The position numbers were made by a program, and so were the translations under genes. From contig JBBEAZ010000036.1 in the NCBI GenBank assembly GCA_040882565.1, positions 1 to 14,219 on the forward strand: 14,219 nt of DNA, in the 5' to 3' direction. Under the pieces are notes generated by a model. The model saw only the letters and a program-made list of their open reading frames with translations, was not told the origin of the DNA and did no database searches. Shown piece after piece: positions 6,443 to 13,573 of the stretch (the stretch's first letter is position 1; every line of letters starts with the position of its first letter). Source of the DNA: CF-162 sp040882565. GTDB taxonomy: Bacteria; Chloroflexota; Dehalococcoidia; SM23-28-2; RBG-16-64-32.

Positions 6443-9400
6443 ATGCGCCGTTCAACCGTAGAATCCCGTTCCCGGGAACTGCTTCCGTATCTGCCGCAAC
6501 TGCTCATTGAGTGGCAAAGGGAGGATCCGGATGCCTCCGTTCGCGAGCTTGACGGCACGCTCATCTTCGCGGACATCTCAGGATTCACCGCGATGTCGGA
6601 GCGTCTGTCCCGCAAGGGCAAGGTGGGCGCGGAGGAAGTCACCGACATCATCAACGATGTCTTCTCTGAACTGCTCTCGTTCGCCTGGGACTGCGGCGGG
6701 GGCCTCGTCAAGTTCGGCGGCGACGCCCTCGTCATCTTCTTCGCCGGTGAAGCCCACGCCTCTCGCGCCTGCCACGCCGCGTTCGGGATGCGGCGGACCC
6801 TTCGTCGCATCGGTCGCATCAAGACTTCGGCGGGCACCGTCGTCCTGCGTCTCTCCATCGGCGTCCACAGTGGCTCCTTCCATTTCTTCCTCGCCGGAGA
6901 CTCGCACCGCGAGCTGATCATCGCTGGCCCCGCCGCCACTCGTACAGTGGAGATGGAATCCGCCGCACAGGCCGGCGAAATCCTCATCAGCGCTGACACA
7001 GCCGCCCTCGTCCCGCCTGCCTGTAGCGGCGACGCAAAGGGTCCCGGCGTGCTGCTCGCGCGCGCCCCGGCCCTGATCGCCGTTGGCGCGAAACAGATCA
7101 AGCCCTCCCGGCGGTTCGACGCAGCATTCTTCGTGCCCGTCGCTCTGCGAGAGCACCTCGCCCAGGGCGAGCTCAGCGCCGAGCACAGACAGGTGACGGT
7201 CGCCTTCGTTCATTTCACGAGTGTCGATGAAGTTCTTGCTGAGCAGGGTGCGTTCGAGACCCAGCAACGTCTCCACGCGTTGGTAACCTCAGCACAGGAA
7301 GCAGCCGCGGAGTACGGCGTGTGTTTCCTGGCCAGCGATGTCGCCGGCAACGGCGGCAAAATAATCCTGACCGGCGGGGCACCGCTCAGCACCGGTGCCG
7401 ACGAAGACGCTGTCTTGCAGACCGCCCGCCGCATCGCCGACGGCGACTACGGCCTCGACCTCCACATCGGGGTCAATCGAGGTCATGTCTTCACCGGCGC
7501 TGTCGGTCCCCCCTTCCGGCGGACCTACACGATCATCGGCGACGACGTGAACCTCGCCGCCCGCGTCATGGCCAGAGCGGAACCGGGTCAGGTGCTCGCC
7601 ACCGATACAGTTCTCGAGCGCGCCCACGTCGTCTTCGAGACCGTCGCGCTCGAACCGTTCCGGGTGAAGGGCAAGAGCCAGCCCGTCAACGCGTTCGCGA
7701 TCGGATCAGCGCAGGGTTCTCGCGAGCGCTATGAAAGTCACACACTCCCCTTCGTCGGCCGCGAAACAGAGGTCGCGGGGCTCTGCGACGCTGCGGACGC
7801 CGCGCTTCGCGGCCACGGGAGAGTACTGGAACTGATCGGCGACGCCGGCATCGGCAAGTCCCGTCTGCTCGAGGAACTGCGCCGGCAGCGGCCGGACTTG
7901 CGCTACGTGAATGCCGCCTGCGAACAATACGAGTCCTCGACCGCCTACTTCTCTTTTCGCGCTCTAATTCGTCGCCTCCTCGACATCGACGAAGCAGCTG
8001 ACGCCTCAACTGAGGGCAAACAACTCACACGCGCCGTCAGGAAGGTGGCACCCGACCTTGCGCCGTGGTTACCCCTCCTTGCCACGCTAATCGACGCAAC
8101 GGTGCCGTCCACCAAACAGGTGAACGACATCGAGCCGCAGTTCCGCAAAGCGCGCCTCCATCAGGTCGCGACCGACCTGCTCTCGCGGCTGCTACCCGAG
8201 CCATCCGCTATCGTGATTGAGGATATCCATTGGGCCGACGAGGCCTCGCTCGACCTCCTCCGCGACCTCGCACGCGAAACGCCGGCACGGCCCTGGCTTC
8301 TACTCGCCACTAGCCGCCCGCTGCCGCAACAGCTCATCGTTACGGAAGCGGGTGGCACTGCCATCCGCCTTGCGCCGCTGACGCGGGAGGATACGACGCG
8401 TCTGGTGCGTTCAGCCACGGCCGCCCTCGATCTCTCGCAGCACGAGGTGGCCACCATTGCGCACAGAGCCGGTGGCAATCCGCTGTTCCTGGCTGAGTTG
8501 GTCGCCGCCACCGAGTCCGGGAGCGACGCCGAGGCGCTCCCGGATAGCGTCGAGGCCGTGATTACCGCGCGAATCGACCGCCTGTCAGCCAATGCGCGAC
8601 GCTTGCTGCGCTATGCATCGGTGGCTGGTCCGACAATCGACCTTGAGCTCCTCCGAGAACTGACTCCCACCGATCTCCGCAACGCTCTGGGGCCGGCCGC
8701 GCGGCGCGAGTTAGGTGAGCTGGCAGTCGTCGACCGCAGCGCCTTGCGCTTCAACCACGCGCTGTTCCGGGACGTCGCCTATGAAGGTCTGCCCTTCCGA
8801 GAGCGCAGACGTCTGCACGGCCGCCTTGGCTCCGTACTCGAGGCGCGTGCAGGCGGTGCCGCCGACGAGCTGGCCGAACTGCTCTCACTGCACTTCTATC
8901 ACGCTGATGAACGCGACAAAGCGTGGCGCTACTCGCTGCTCGCCGGCCAACGCTCACAGCAGAAGTCCGCGAACGTCGAAGCCGCCGGATTCTACGAGAG
9001 GGCACTCACCGTGGGGCGCGGCGCCTCATTACCGGCCACCGAGTTGGCGTCCGTCTCCGAAGCCCTGGGCGATGTCTGCGAACTCGCAGCCGTTTACGAC
9101 AAGGCTGCTGCCGCATACCGTCAGGCGAAGCGCTACTTTCGCGGCGACCCTGCGAAACGGCCCGCCCTTCTGCTTAAAGAAGGCGTGATCCGGGAGCGTT
9201 TCGGCCGTTACTCACAGGCTCTTCGTTTCTACTCGGCCGGCATGAAGGACGAATACGGGGGTGAAGGCGTGCGCTTGCGCATAGCCTACGCCGGTGTCCG
9301 CTACCGGCAGGGCAAGTACGCCGAATGCGCACGCTGGTGTCGTGAGGTGATTCCACAGGCAGAGGCTGCCGGCGACCGCGCTGGCCTCGCCCACGCCTAT

Positions 9401-10330
9401 TACCTCCTTGATCACGCGCTCACCTTCCTCCGTACACCAGACAAGCCTGACTACAGCGCGATGGCGCTTGCGATCTACGAGGACCTCGGCGATCTTGTCC
9501 GACAGGCGAACGTGCTCAACAACGTCGGCATCGAGGCCTACTTCCGCGGCGACTGGCAGCGCTCGATGGATTGCTACCAGCGCAGCCGCGAGGCGCGCGC
9601 ACGGGCCGGCGACGTCGTTGGCGAAGCAACCCAGGAAAACAACATCGCCGAGATCCTCTCCGACCAGGGACGCCTCGACGAAGCCGAAGCGCTCTTTCAG
9701 GAAGCCCTGCGGACCTGGCGCGCCGCGCGGTACCCCATCGGCATCGCGCTCGCCATCAGCAACCTCGGCCGGCTCGCCGGCCGCCGGGGGGCGCTTTCAC
9801 AGGCCTTGGAGCTGCTTCGGGAAGCGCACGGCCGCTTCGAGGAGATCGGCGCAACGGCGTTCGTGCTCGAGGCTGACGCACGAGTAGCCGAGAGCCTGGT
9901 GTTGTCCGGCCAGCCCGACAAGGCGCTCCTGACTACCGAGCGGACCCTCTCCCGCCTGGTGCCCGGCACCGAGGTGCTTCAAGCGATGGTGCACCGAGTC
10001 CGTGGCTATGCCCTCCTGCAGTCAGGGCGGCACGAGGACGCGCACGCCGAACTGGAGACGAGCCTCAAAGTCGCGCGGACCGCGGGCGCTGACTACGAGA
10101 CCGCCCTCACACTCGAAGCGCTGTCCCACGCCGCACGCTTGACCGGGCACGGCAACGCAACCGCCCTCGTCATCGAAGCTTGGAAAATCTTCGAACGACT
10201 GGACGTCGAGAGCACGCCGCGTGTGCCGTTACCGAATGCGACTCGTGACACCGAAGCGGTCCCGCACGTCACCGGGGCCGACGCAAACGCCTTCTCAGTT
10301 GAGGGGCACGTGCCGCCCGCGGCCGGCTAG
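6443..10330 (+). CDS. sAC-like regulator: tandem class III cyclase domains, AAA/P-loop ATPase, TPR
   Basis: The product has 1295 residues. Cyclase domain 1 (about 38-190) has ADISGFT with Asp44 and KFGGD with Asp94, the two metal-binding Asp of class III cyclases, but no Asn-x3-Arg motif. Domain 2 (about 250-415) lacks both Asp (His257 and Asn303 occupy those places). It keeps YTIIGDDVNLAAR with Thr363, Asn370 and Arg374, the adenine-side and transition-state residues. The two would form one catalytic site, as in mammalian soluble adenylyl cyclase, whose C1-C2-ATPase-TPR order this protein shares. A P-loop ATPase follows (FVGRE at 437, Walker A GDAGIGKS 466-473, Walker B IVIEDIHWAD 590-599), then about nine TPR-like helical pairs (about 869-1235). 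The predicted reaction is ATP to cAMP in the cytoplasm, gated by the ATPase/TPR sensor. Catalysis and cAMP specificity are inferred; a degenerate scaffold cannot be excluded. The gene is probably monocistronic and is convergent with the next block. Confidence 0.87.
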   Translation: MRRSTVESRSRELLPYLPQLLIEWQREDPDASVRELDGTLIFADISGFTAMSERLSRKGKVGAEEVTDIINDVFSELLSFAWDCGGGLVKFGGDALVIFFAGEAHASRACHAAFGMRRTLRRIGRIKTSAGTVVLRLSIGVHSGSFHFFLAGDSHRELIIAGPAATRTVEMESAAQAGEILISADTAALVPPACSGDAKGPGVLLARAPALIAVGAKQIKPSRRFDAAFFVPVALREHLAQGELSAEHRQVTVAFVHFTSVDEVLAEQGAFETQQRLHALVTSAQEAAAEYGVCFLASDVAGNGGKIILTGGAPLSTGADEDAVLQTARRIADGDYGLDLHIGVNRGHVFTGAVGPPFRRTYTIIGDDVNLAARVMARAEPGQVLATDTVLERAHVVFETVALEPFRVKGKSQPVNAFAIGSAQGSRERYESHTLPFVGRETEVAGLCDAADAALRGHGRVLELIGDAGIGKSRLLEELRRQRPDLRYVNAACEQYESSTAYFSFRALIRRLLDIDEAADASTEGKQLTRAVRKVAPDLAPWLPLLATLIDATVPSTKQVNDIEPQFRKARLHQVATDLLSRLLPEPSAIVIEDIHWADEASLDLLRDLARETPARPWLLLATSRPLPQQLIVTEAGGTAIRLAPLTREDTTRLVRSATAALDLSQHEVATIAHRAGGNPLFLAELVAATESGSDAEALPDSVEAVITARIDRLSANARRLLRYASVAGPTIDLELLRELTPTDLRNALGPAARRELGELAVVDRSALRFNHALFRDVAYEGLPFRERRRLHGRLGSVLEARAGGAADELAELLSLHFYHADERDKAWRYSLLAGQRSQQKSANVEAAGFYERALTVGRGASLPATELASVSEALGDVCELAAVYDKAAAAYRQAKRYFRGDPAKRPALLLKEGVIRERFGRYSQALRFYSAGMKDEYGGEGVRLRIAYAGVRYRQGKYAECARWCREVIPQAEAAGDRAGLAHAYYLLDHALTFLRTPDKPDYSAMALAIYEDLGDLVRQANVLNNVGIEAYFRGDWQRSMDCYQRSREARARAGDVVGEATQENNIAEILSDQGRLDEAEALFQEALRTWRAARYPIGIALAISNLGRLAGRRGALSQALELLREAHGRFEEIGATAFVLEADARVAESLVLSGQPDKALLTTERTLSRLVPGTEVLQAMVHRVRGYALLQSGRHEDAHAELETSLKVARTAGADYETALTLEALSHAARLTGHGNATALVIEAWKIFERLDVESTPRVPLPNATRDTEAVPHVTGADANAFSVEGHVPPAAG

Positions 10331-10335
10331 CCCAT

Positions 10336-10364
10336 TGCGGCGCGCTTACGGCGCGCAGGTCGCA
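10336..10364. terminator. GC-rich hairpin between convergent genes
   Basis: GCGCGC (10340-10345) and GCGCGC (10351-10356) form a 6-bp stem with loop TTACG. The flanks TGCG and CGCA extend the pairing after a bulge. It lies 5 bp after the cyclase stop and overlaps the stop codon of the minus-strand relic, so it could serve both directions. There is no T tract, so it is only a candidate. Confidence 0.35.
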
Positions 10365-10444
10365 TAGAAGAACGGCTTCAGAATCAACACGTCCGAGATG
10401 TCGATCACGCCGTTCGGGACTATGTCGTACCGAGGAGCGGCAAC
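10346..10444 (-). pseudogene. Relic of a dockerin-like C-terminus
   Basis: Reading the minus strand from 10444 to the TAA at 10348-10346 gives 32 codons ending in RYDIVPNGVIDI-SDVLILKPFFYATCAP. This aligns residue for residue with the last loop of the giant gene (RYDVTPSGAINI-QDVLALKPFFGASCVP), including Asp at loop positions 1 and 12, the Cys near the end, the final Pro and the stop. A TGA at 10447-10445 closes the frame just upstream. No start, first loop or upstream domain remains, and the thioesterase gene begins its own stop codon 13 bp away. It is interpreted as the surviving 3' end of a deleted paralogue of the giant gene family, in opposite orientation. A role as a short peptide is unlikely because it lacks a start codon. 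Confidence 0.7.
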
Positions 10445-10456
10445 TCATGCCTCAAA

Positions 10457-11329
10457 CTACGGAGGCGGCACGCCCGCGCCAATCGGCACGCACAACAGCT
10501 GCGCGCCACCGGTCGCCAGCAGTCGCCCGTCCTCGGACCACACGCGGCCGCTCGCGTTCATCAGCGCATCCTTCGCCGTCGGACACTCATACTGCACCAG
10601 CAGGAACTCGCTGTCGTAGCCCGGCTCGTGGAACCAGCACGTCACGTCCAGATTTGGCGCCTGGAACTTGTCGTGCGGGTGCGGCCGTGCCGCCGCAGGC
10701 CAGGCCAGTATGTCCATGAATAGGAGGGATCGCGCCGCGTCCACGAACGCGTCCTCGAACGTCGCTTGCGGTATGAATCGGTACCAGTCGAGGCGTTCCG
10801 GCGGACCCGGCAGGTCGGGTAGACCCTTCATCTCCCGCTCCAGGCCCTCGAGTGCGCGGTCCAGGTCCATGATCCGGCTCTCCACGTTGAGCCAGAACGG
10901 GTACGGCGGCTCCTTCTCAGCCCACTCTGGAGGCACGATCTCCGGCCACGTCTTGAGCCCGCGCGGCTCCGGGACGCCCGGCATCTTCGCCACGTTGTGC
11001 TCCAACCCCTCGCTCGCGGCCGCCGTCCGTACCAGCGCGTGAAAGATCGGGCGTCCATCTTGGCGCATCACCACGTTGATTGACTCCGACCGTCTCCCGG
11101 CGTGCACAGGCGTAACCTCAAGCTCCACCTCGTGGAAATTCCCCATCCGCAGGAAGTGCCCACTGAAAGAGGCCGGGCGCTTGATCTTCGCCTCCATGCC
11201 TGCCGCCCGTAGTGCGATCGCCGCCACATAGCCGCCTGCCGGCCCCCACACGCGCCAGTCTTCGGATAGCACCATGTGATAGCGCCCATCAGCACCTTCG
11301 ACTCGTGTGTCAATCTCGAAATTACCCAC
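10457..11329 (-). CDS. Acyl-CoA thioesterase-like double-hotdog protein
   Basis: The product has 290 residues from GTG 11329 to TAG. The N-terminal hotdog shows the family pattern WRVWGPAGGYVAAIALRAAG (residues 25-44), then a helix/strand with RPASFSGHFLR (51-61) and a Gln in the VMRQDGRPIFHA strand (87-98). The second hotdog has APNLDVTCWFHE (224-235) and ends with DGRLLATGGAQLL (267-279). This matches TesB-like, two-domain thioesterases that hydrolyse acyl-CoA to free acid and CoA in the cytoplasm. The substrate chain length cannot be read from the sequence. An ATG at 11431 would add 34 low-complexity basic residues and overlap the upstream gene, so GTG 11329 is preferred; ATG 11275 would cut into the domain. 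It is the last gene of the minus-strand block, 64 bp after the DUF6391-like gene, and may also have its own extended -10 promoter. Confidence 0.8.
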   Translation of the reverse strand: MGNFEIDTRVEGADGRYHMVLSEDWRVWGPAGGYVAAIALRAAGMEAKIKRPASFSGHFLRMGNFHEVELEVTPVHAGRRSESINVVMRQDGRPIFHALVRTAAASEGLEHNVAKMPGVPEPRGLKTWPEIVPPEWAEKEPPYPFWLNVESRIMDLDRALEGLEREMKGLPDLPGPPERLDWYRFIPQATFEDAFVDAARSLLFMDILAWPAAARPHPHDKFQAPNLDVTCWFHEPGYDSEFLLVQYECPTAKDALMNASGRVWSEDGRLLATGGAQLLCVPIGAGVPPP

Positions 11330-11339
11330 AGTGCGAGCG

Positions 11340-11348
11340 AGTGTAGCA
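11340..11348 (-). promoter_or_regulatory. Possible extended -10 box for the thioesterase gene
   Basis: Minus-strand TGCTACACT: TACACT matches TATAAT at 4 of 6 positions and is preceded by the TGn of an extended -10. Only 10 nt separate it from GTG 11329 and no Shine-Dalgarno is visible, which would fit a leaderless or near-leaderless transcript. No convincing -35 was found. Confidence 0.3.
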
Positions 11349-11393
11349 CGCAAGCGGTGTTTTTCGTGACGGCGGGGTGTCAGCGGTCGCGGG

Positions 11394-11870
11394 TCATGCG
11401 AACGCCGTGCGTACCCGGTGCGCGCCGCCACCGACGCGCTCCACGCTGACGATGCTCACTCCACCCATGTCGGGCGAGGTCGTCGCGTACTTCTGCACCA
11501 GCCGGCCGATCGGCTGCGAGGCGACGACCGCCAGCAACGACGCCATGATCGCCCGCGGGATGCCTTCGCCGCGCTCGCTGCGCCCCAGCGCGATCGACGA
11601 GCCAACCCCAGCAAGCACGCCCGCGACGACTATGTTCGTCCCGCACATCGGCGAGATCGCCAGGTTCGCCTCGCCCCGCTGCATCCGCGCCAACGCTTCC
11701 TCCGCGTACTCGCGCAGGCGGTCCGTCTCCACGCGCGCGTACACATAGAAGCCGCCATGGTCGGAACGACCAAGCACGCGCGTCGGCCCCTGTCGCGCCA
11801 GCATCAGCGTGATTGTCGCGTGCTCGAGGCCGTGGTTGCGCCGGATCCGGTCGATCAGTTTGTTCAGCAT
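11394..11870 (-). CDS. DUF6391-like small membrane-associated protein
   Basis: The product has 158 residues (ATG 11870 to TGA). The N-terminus carries HGLEHAT (13-19), then a GRSDHGGFYVYARV strand (34-47) and a Cys in SPMCGTN (73-79). Two hydrophobic, glycine-rich stretches follow (about 78-96 and 104-123) that could be short membrane helices or a hairpin. The HxLEHAT plus SDxGGFxxY arrangement is what I recall for the uncharacterised DUF6391 family; that name is from memory and the function is unknown. The paired His/Glu of HGLEHAT could bind a metal, but this is speculation. The gene starts 17 bp after the PD40 gene stops, so co-transcription is likely. An alternative TACACT box just upstream would give a leaderless message. 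Confidence 0.7.
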   Translation of the reverse strand: MLNKLIDRIRRNHGLEHATITLMLARQGPTRVLGRSDHGGFYVYARVETDRLREYAEEALARMQRGEANLAISPMCGTNIVVAGVLAGVGSSIALGRSERGEGIPRAIMASLLAVVASQPIGRLVQKYATTSPDMGGVSIVSVERVGGGAHRVRTAFA

Positions 11871-11877
11871 CGCGTCC

Positions 11878-11883
11878 AGTGTA
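11878..11883 (-). promoter_or_regulatory. Possible -10 box for a leaderless DUF6391-like transcript
   Basis: Minus-strand TACACT stands 7 nt before ATG 11870, in the 17-bp gap after the PD40 stop codon. It is the same hexamer at nearly the same place as before the thioesterase gene. There is no clear -35 and no strong Shine-Dalgarno. Confidence 0.3.
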
Positions 11884-11887
11884 CCAA

Positions 11888-13420
11888 TTACTCGCCTTCG
11901 CTCTCGTCCACTGTCACCCAGCCCAGCACGGAGTCCTCCGTCGCGTTGTCCGCCCCCGTGATCACCGTCGCCCGGAAACCCGTCAGCCCGATCACGTCGA
12001 GGCGCACGTCATGCCGGTTCGTCAGCGAGTCGCCTTCGCTGTGCGAGACCGCGAGCCACTGGCCGTCCGGCGACCACTTTCGCGGCTCATCGAAGCCCGA
12101 CAATGGGCTGGCCAGAAACACCGGCCCGGTGCCGTCCGGGTTTACCACGACGATCGTCCCGACGGAGCCAATGCCCGGCAAGATGCCGAACGTCAGCCGC
12201 CCGTCCGGGAACCAGATCGGGCGCAGATGGTGCCCGGCCGGCAGCAGATCAATCCCCACCGGTGCTGCGGTGGCCGCGACAATGTCCGCCACGTAGGCCC
12301 GGTTCAAGATATCGCCGCTAGGCGCGAACTCTTGTACCAGGTAAGAGAACTTCTGCCCGTCGGGGCTCAACGCATAGTCGAACGCCAGCTGCTCGCTCAT
12401 CTGGACAACCAGCCTCGACTCAGGCGCCGGCGTTGGCGCCGGCGTCACAACCTCTGCCGGCGGCGGAACGGTGTTATTCGCCGCGTCCGCTGCCCGCAGC
12501 GACTCCAGGTACACTTTCCACGCCGCCGCCACCGACTCACTGGTCGCGGGCTTGATCATCCCCAGCAGCGAACCCTGTTGCGTCCCACCCTCCAACTGCA
12601 CGAAGAAGATCGACGCCTTGTCCGCCGAGAACCCCACCGGCGCGAAGCTCAGCACATGCGCGATGCTGTCTCGGATCAGCACGGTCGTCGGTTCGGGCGT
12701 CGGGTCCTGCGTCTCGGACGGTCGTGGCGTCGCTGTCGGTGTCGGCGTGCTTTTGCCCAGCGGCGGCACGATCACCCGCGTGATCAGCACGTCTGCGGCC
12801 AGGAACTCCGGCCCCGCCAGTTGACGCATGTACAGCAGCTTGCCGTCGGGCGACCAAAGTGGAGCAAACGTCATGTCGACGTTCTGCGCCACGAGCACCT
12901 TGTCATCTGTCTCCAGGTCCATGACAAAGGCATCCGCCTGCGACGACTGCGCGCTCAGCGCGTATTCCGGCAACGAGAGGTATGCCAGCAGCTTCCCGTC
13001 CGGCGAAAGCGACGGCTTGATCCCGAACCCCTCGCGGTGCGGGATGCGCGCCAGTTCCTCGCGCTGCGTTGGGTCCGCCGGAGGCACGCGCCAGATGATG
13101 TCCTCCGTCTGCCCGAACTCTCGGTAGACCAACCGGAAAGCGGTCTCCGGCGGCGAAGGCGCGGGCGAAGGCGTTTGGCCCGCCGGCGTCTGTACGGGCG
13201 TCGGCGTTGCCGATGGCGTCGCCGTCGCCCCTGAATCGTCCCCACCATCGAGCGCCAGCACAACCAGGAGCGTCGCCACCAGCGTGACCGTGAACGCGCC
13301 GCCGATCGCCGCGATCCAGCGCCAGTTCGTCTGCGGGTCTTCTTGCGTCACGTTAGGAACTACGCTCCGAGGCTGGCGGCAGGTTCGGCACGGCGCTTGG
13401 TGCTGTTCCCATGCCCTCAT
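11888..13420 (-). CDS. Membrane-anchored PD40/TolB-like beta-propeller protein
   Basis: The product has 510 residues from ATG 13420 (516 from ATG 13438). A short cytoplasmic N-terminus with a single CRTC is followed by one transmembrane helix (about 34-56, WRWIAAIGGAFTVTLVATLL) and a Thr/Pro/Ala linker (about 64-92). The rest has propeller blades marked by SPDG motifs: LSPDGKLLAYLS (138-149), WSPDGKLLYMR (189-199), LSPDGQKFSYL (351-361), WFPDGRLTF (403-411) and WSPDGQWLAVS (449-459), plus a degenerate FSADKASIFFV. Two further Thr-Pro stretches (about 224-245 and 319-333) interrupt the blades. The topology is probably outside-facing with an N-terminal anchor. It could bind ligands or partners; no catalytic motif is visible. 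It is first in the minus-strand block and divergent from the AAA+ gene. The start is chosen by the RBS. Confidence 0.82.
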   Translation of the reverse strand: MRAWEQHQAPCRTCRQPRSVVPNVTQEDPQTNWRWIAAIGGAFTVTLVATLLVVLALDGGDDSGATATPSATPTPVQTPAGQTPSPAPSPPETAFRLVYREFGQTEDIIWRVPPADPTQREELARIPHREGFGIKPSLSPDGKLLAYLSLPEYALSAQSSQADAFVMDLETDDKVLVAQNVDMTFAPLWSPDGKLLYMRQLAGPEFLAADVLITRVIVPPLGKSTPTPTATPRPSETQDPTPEPTTVLIRDSIAHVLSFAPVGFSADKASIFFVQLEGGTQQGSLLGMIKPATSESVAAAWKVYLESLRAADAANNTVPPPAEVVTPAPTPAPESRLVVQMSEQLAFDYALSPDGQKFSYLVQEFAPSGDILNRAYVADIVAATAAPVGIDLLPAGHHLRPIWFPDGRLTFGILPGIGSVGTIVVVNPDGTGPVFLASPLSGFDEPRKWSPDGQWLAVSHSEGDSLTNRHDVRLDVIGLTGFRATVITGADNATEDSVLGWVTVDESEGE

Positions 13421-13429
13421 GTTCTCACG

Positions 13430-13436
13430 CTCCCCC
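13430..13436 (-). promoter_or_regulatory. Ribosome binding site for the PD40 gene
   Basis: Minus-strand GGGGGAG ends 9 nt before ATG 13420. The alternative ATG 13438 overlaps this element and has no Shine-Dalgarno of its own, so the internal ATG is favoured. Confidence 0.5.
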
Positions 13437-13445
13437 ATACGAACA

Positions 13446-13464
13446 ATGTCCGTCGGCCGGACAT
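13446..13464. promoter_or_regulatory. Perfect palindrome in the divergent promoter region (candidate operator)
   Basis: ATGTCCG (13446-13452), spacer TCGGC, CGGACAT (13458-13464) form a perfect 7+7 inverted repeat. The same ATGTCCG half recurs at 13502-13508, overlapping the TATAAT box of the AAA+ gene, followed by a 5-of-7 match to the other arm (CGGTCAG, 13512-13518). The position between divergent genes suggests a binding site for a dimeric regulator. This is inferred from the pattern only. Confidence 0.5.
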
Positions 13465-13497
13465 CGCCTAGCGCCTCGGCTCCGTATCACTTCGGGT

Positions 13498-13503
13498 TAT
13501 AAT
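13498..13503 (+). promoter_or_regulatory. -10 box for the AAA+ ATPase gene
   Basis: A consensus TATAAT stands out in GC-rich DNA about 70 bp before the GTG start. No good -35 hexamer is found 16-18 bp upstream, so activation by a regulator or an alternative sigma factor is possible. The predicted leader of about 64 nt contains a weak bulged stem (GGTCAGTC near 13513 with GACTGCC near 13533). Confidence 0.5.
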
Positions 13504-13557
13504 GTCCGCACCGGTCAGTCCGCCCCGCGCGAGACTGCCCGGCACAAGGATCGATCA

Positions 13558-13567
13558 GGAGAGAGGG
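13558..13567 (+). promoter_or_regulatory. Ribosome binding site for the AAA+ ATPase
   Basis: The purine-rich stretch GGAGAGAGGG ends 6 nt before GTG 13574. The other GTG at 13567 is in a different frame, so 13574 is the start consistent with the conserved protein. Confidence 0.6.
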
Positions 13568-13573
13568 TGCAGC

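Noticed and set aside
10398..10619. Small plus-strand open frames after the cyclase gene
   Set aside because: They overlap the relic and the thioesterase C-terminus on the other strand, have no RBS, and the minus-strand readings are clearly homologous to known modules.
11330..11431. ATG 11431 as the thioesterase start
   Set aside because: It would overlap the end of the DUF6391-like gene and add 34 basic, low-complexity residues before the conserved hotdog; GTG 11329 is more economical.
11813..13234. Plus-strand 473-codon open frame over the PD40 gene
   Set aside because: Extremely Arg-rich translation with no motifs; the minus strand has a TM helix, linker and repeated SPDG blades.
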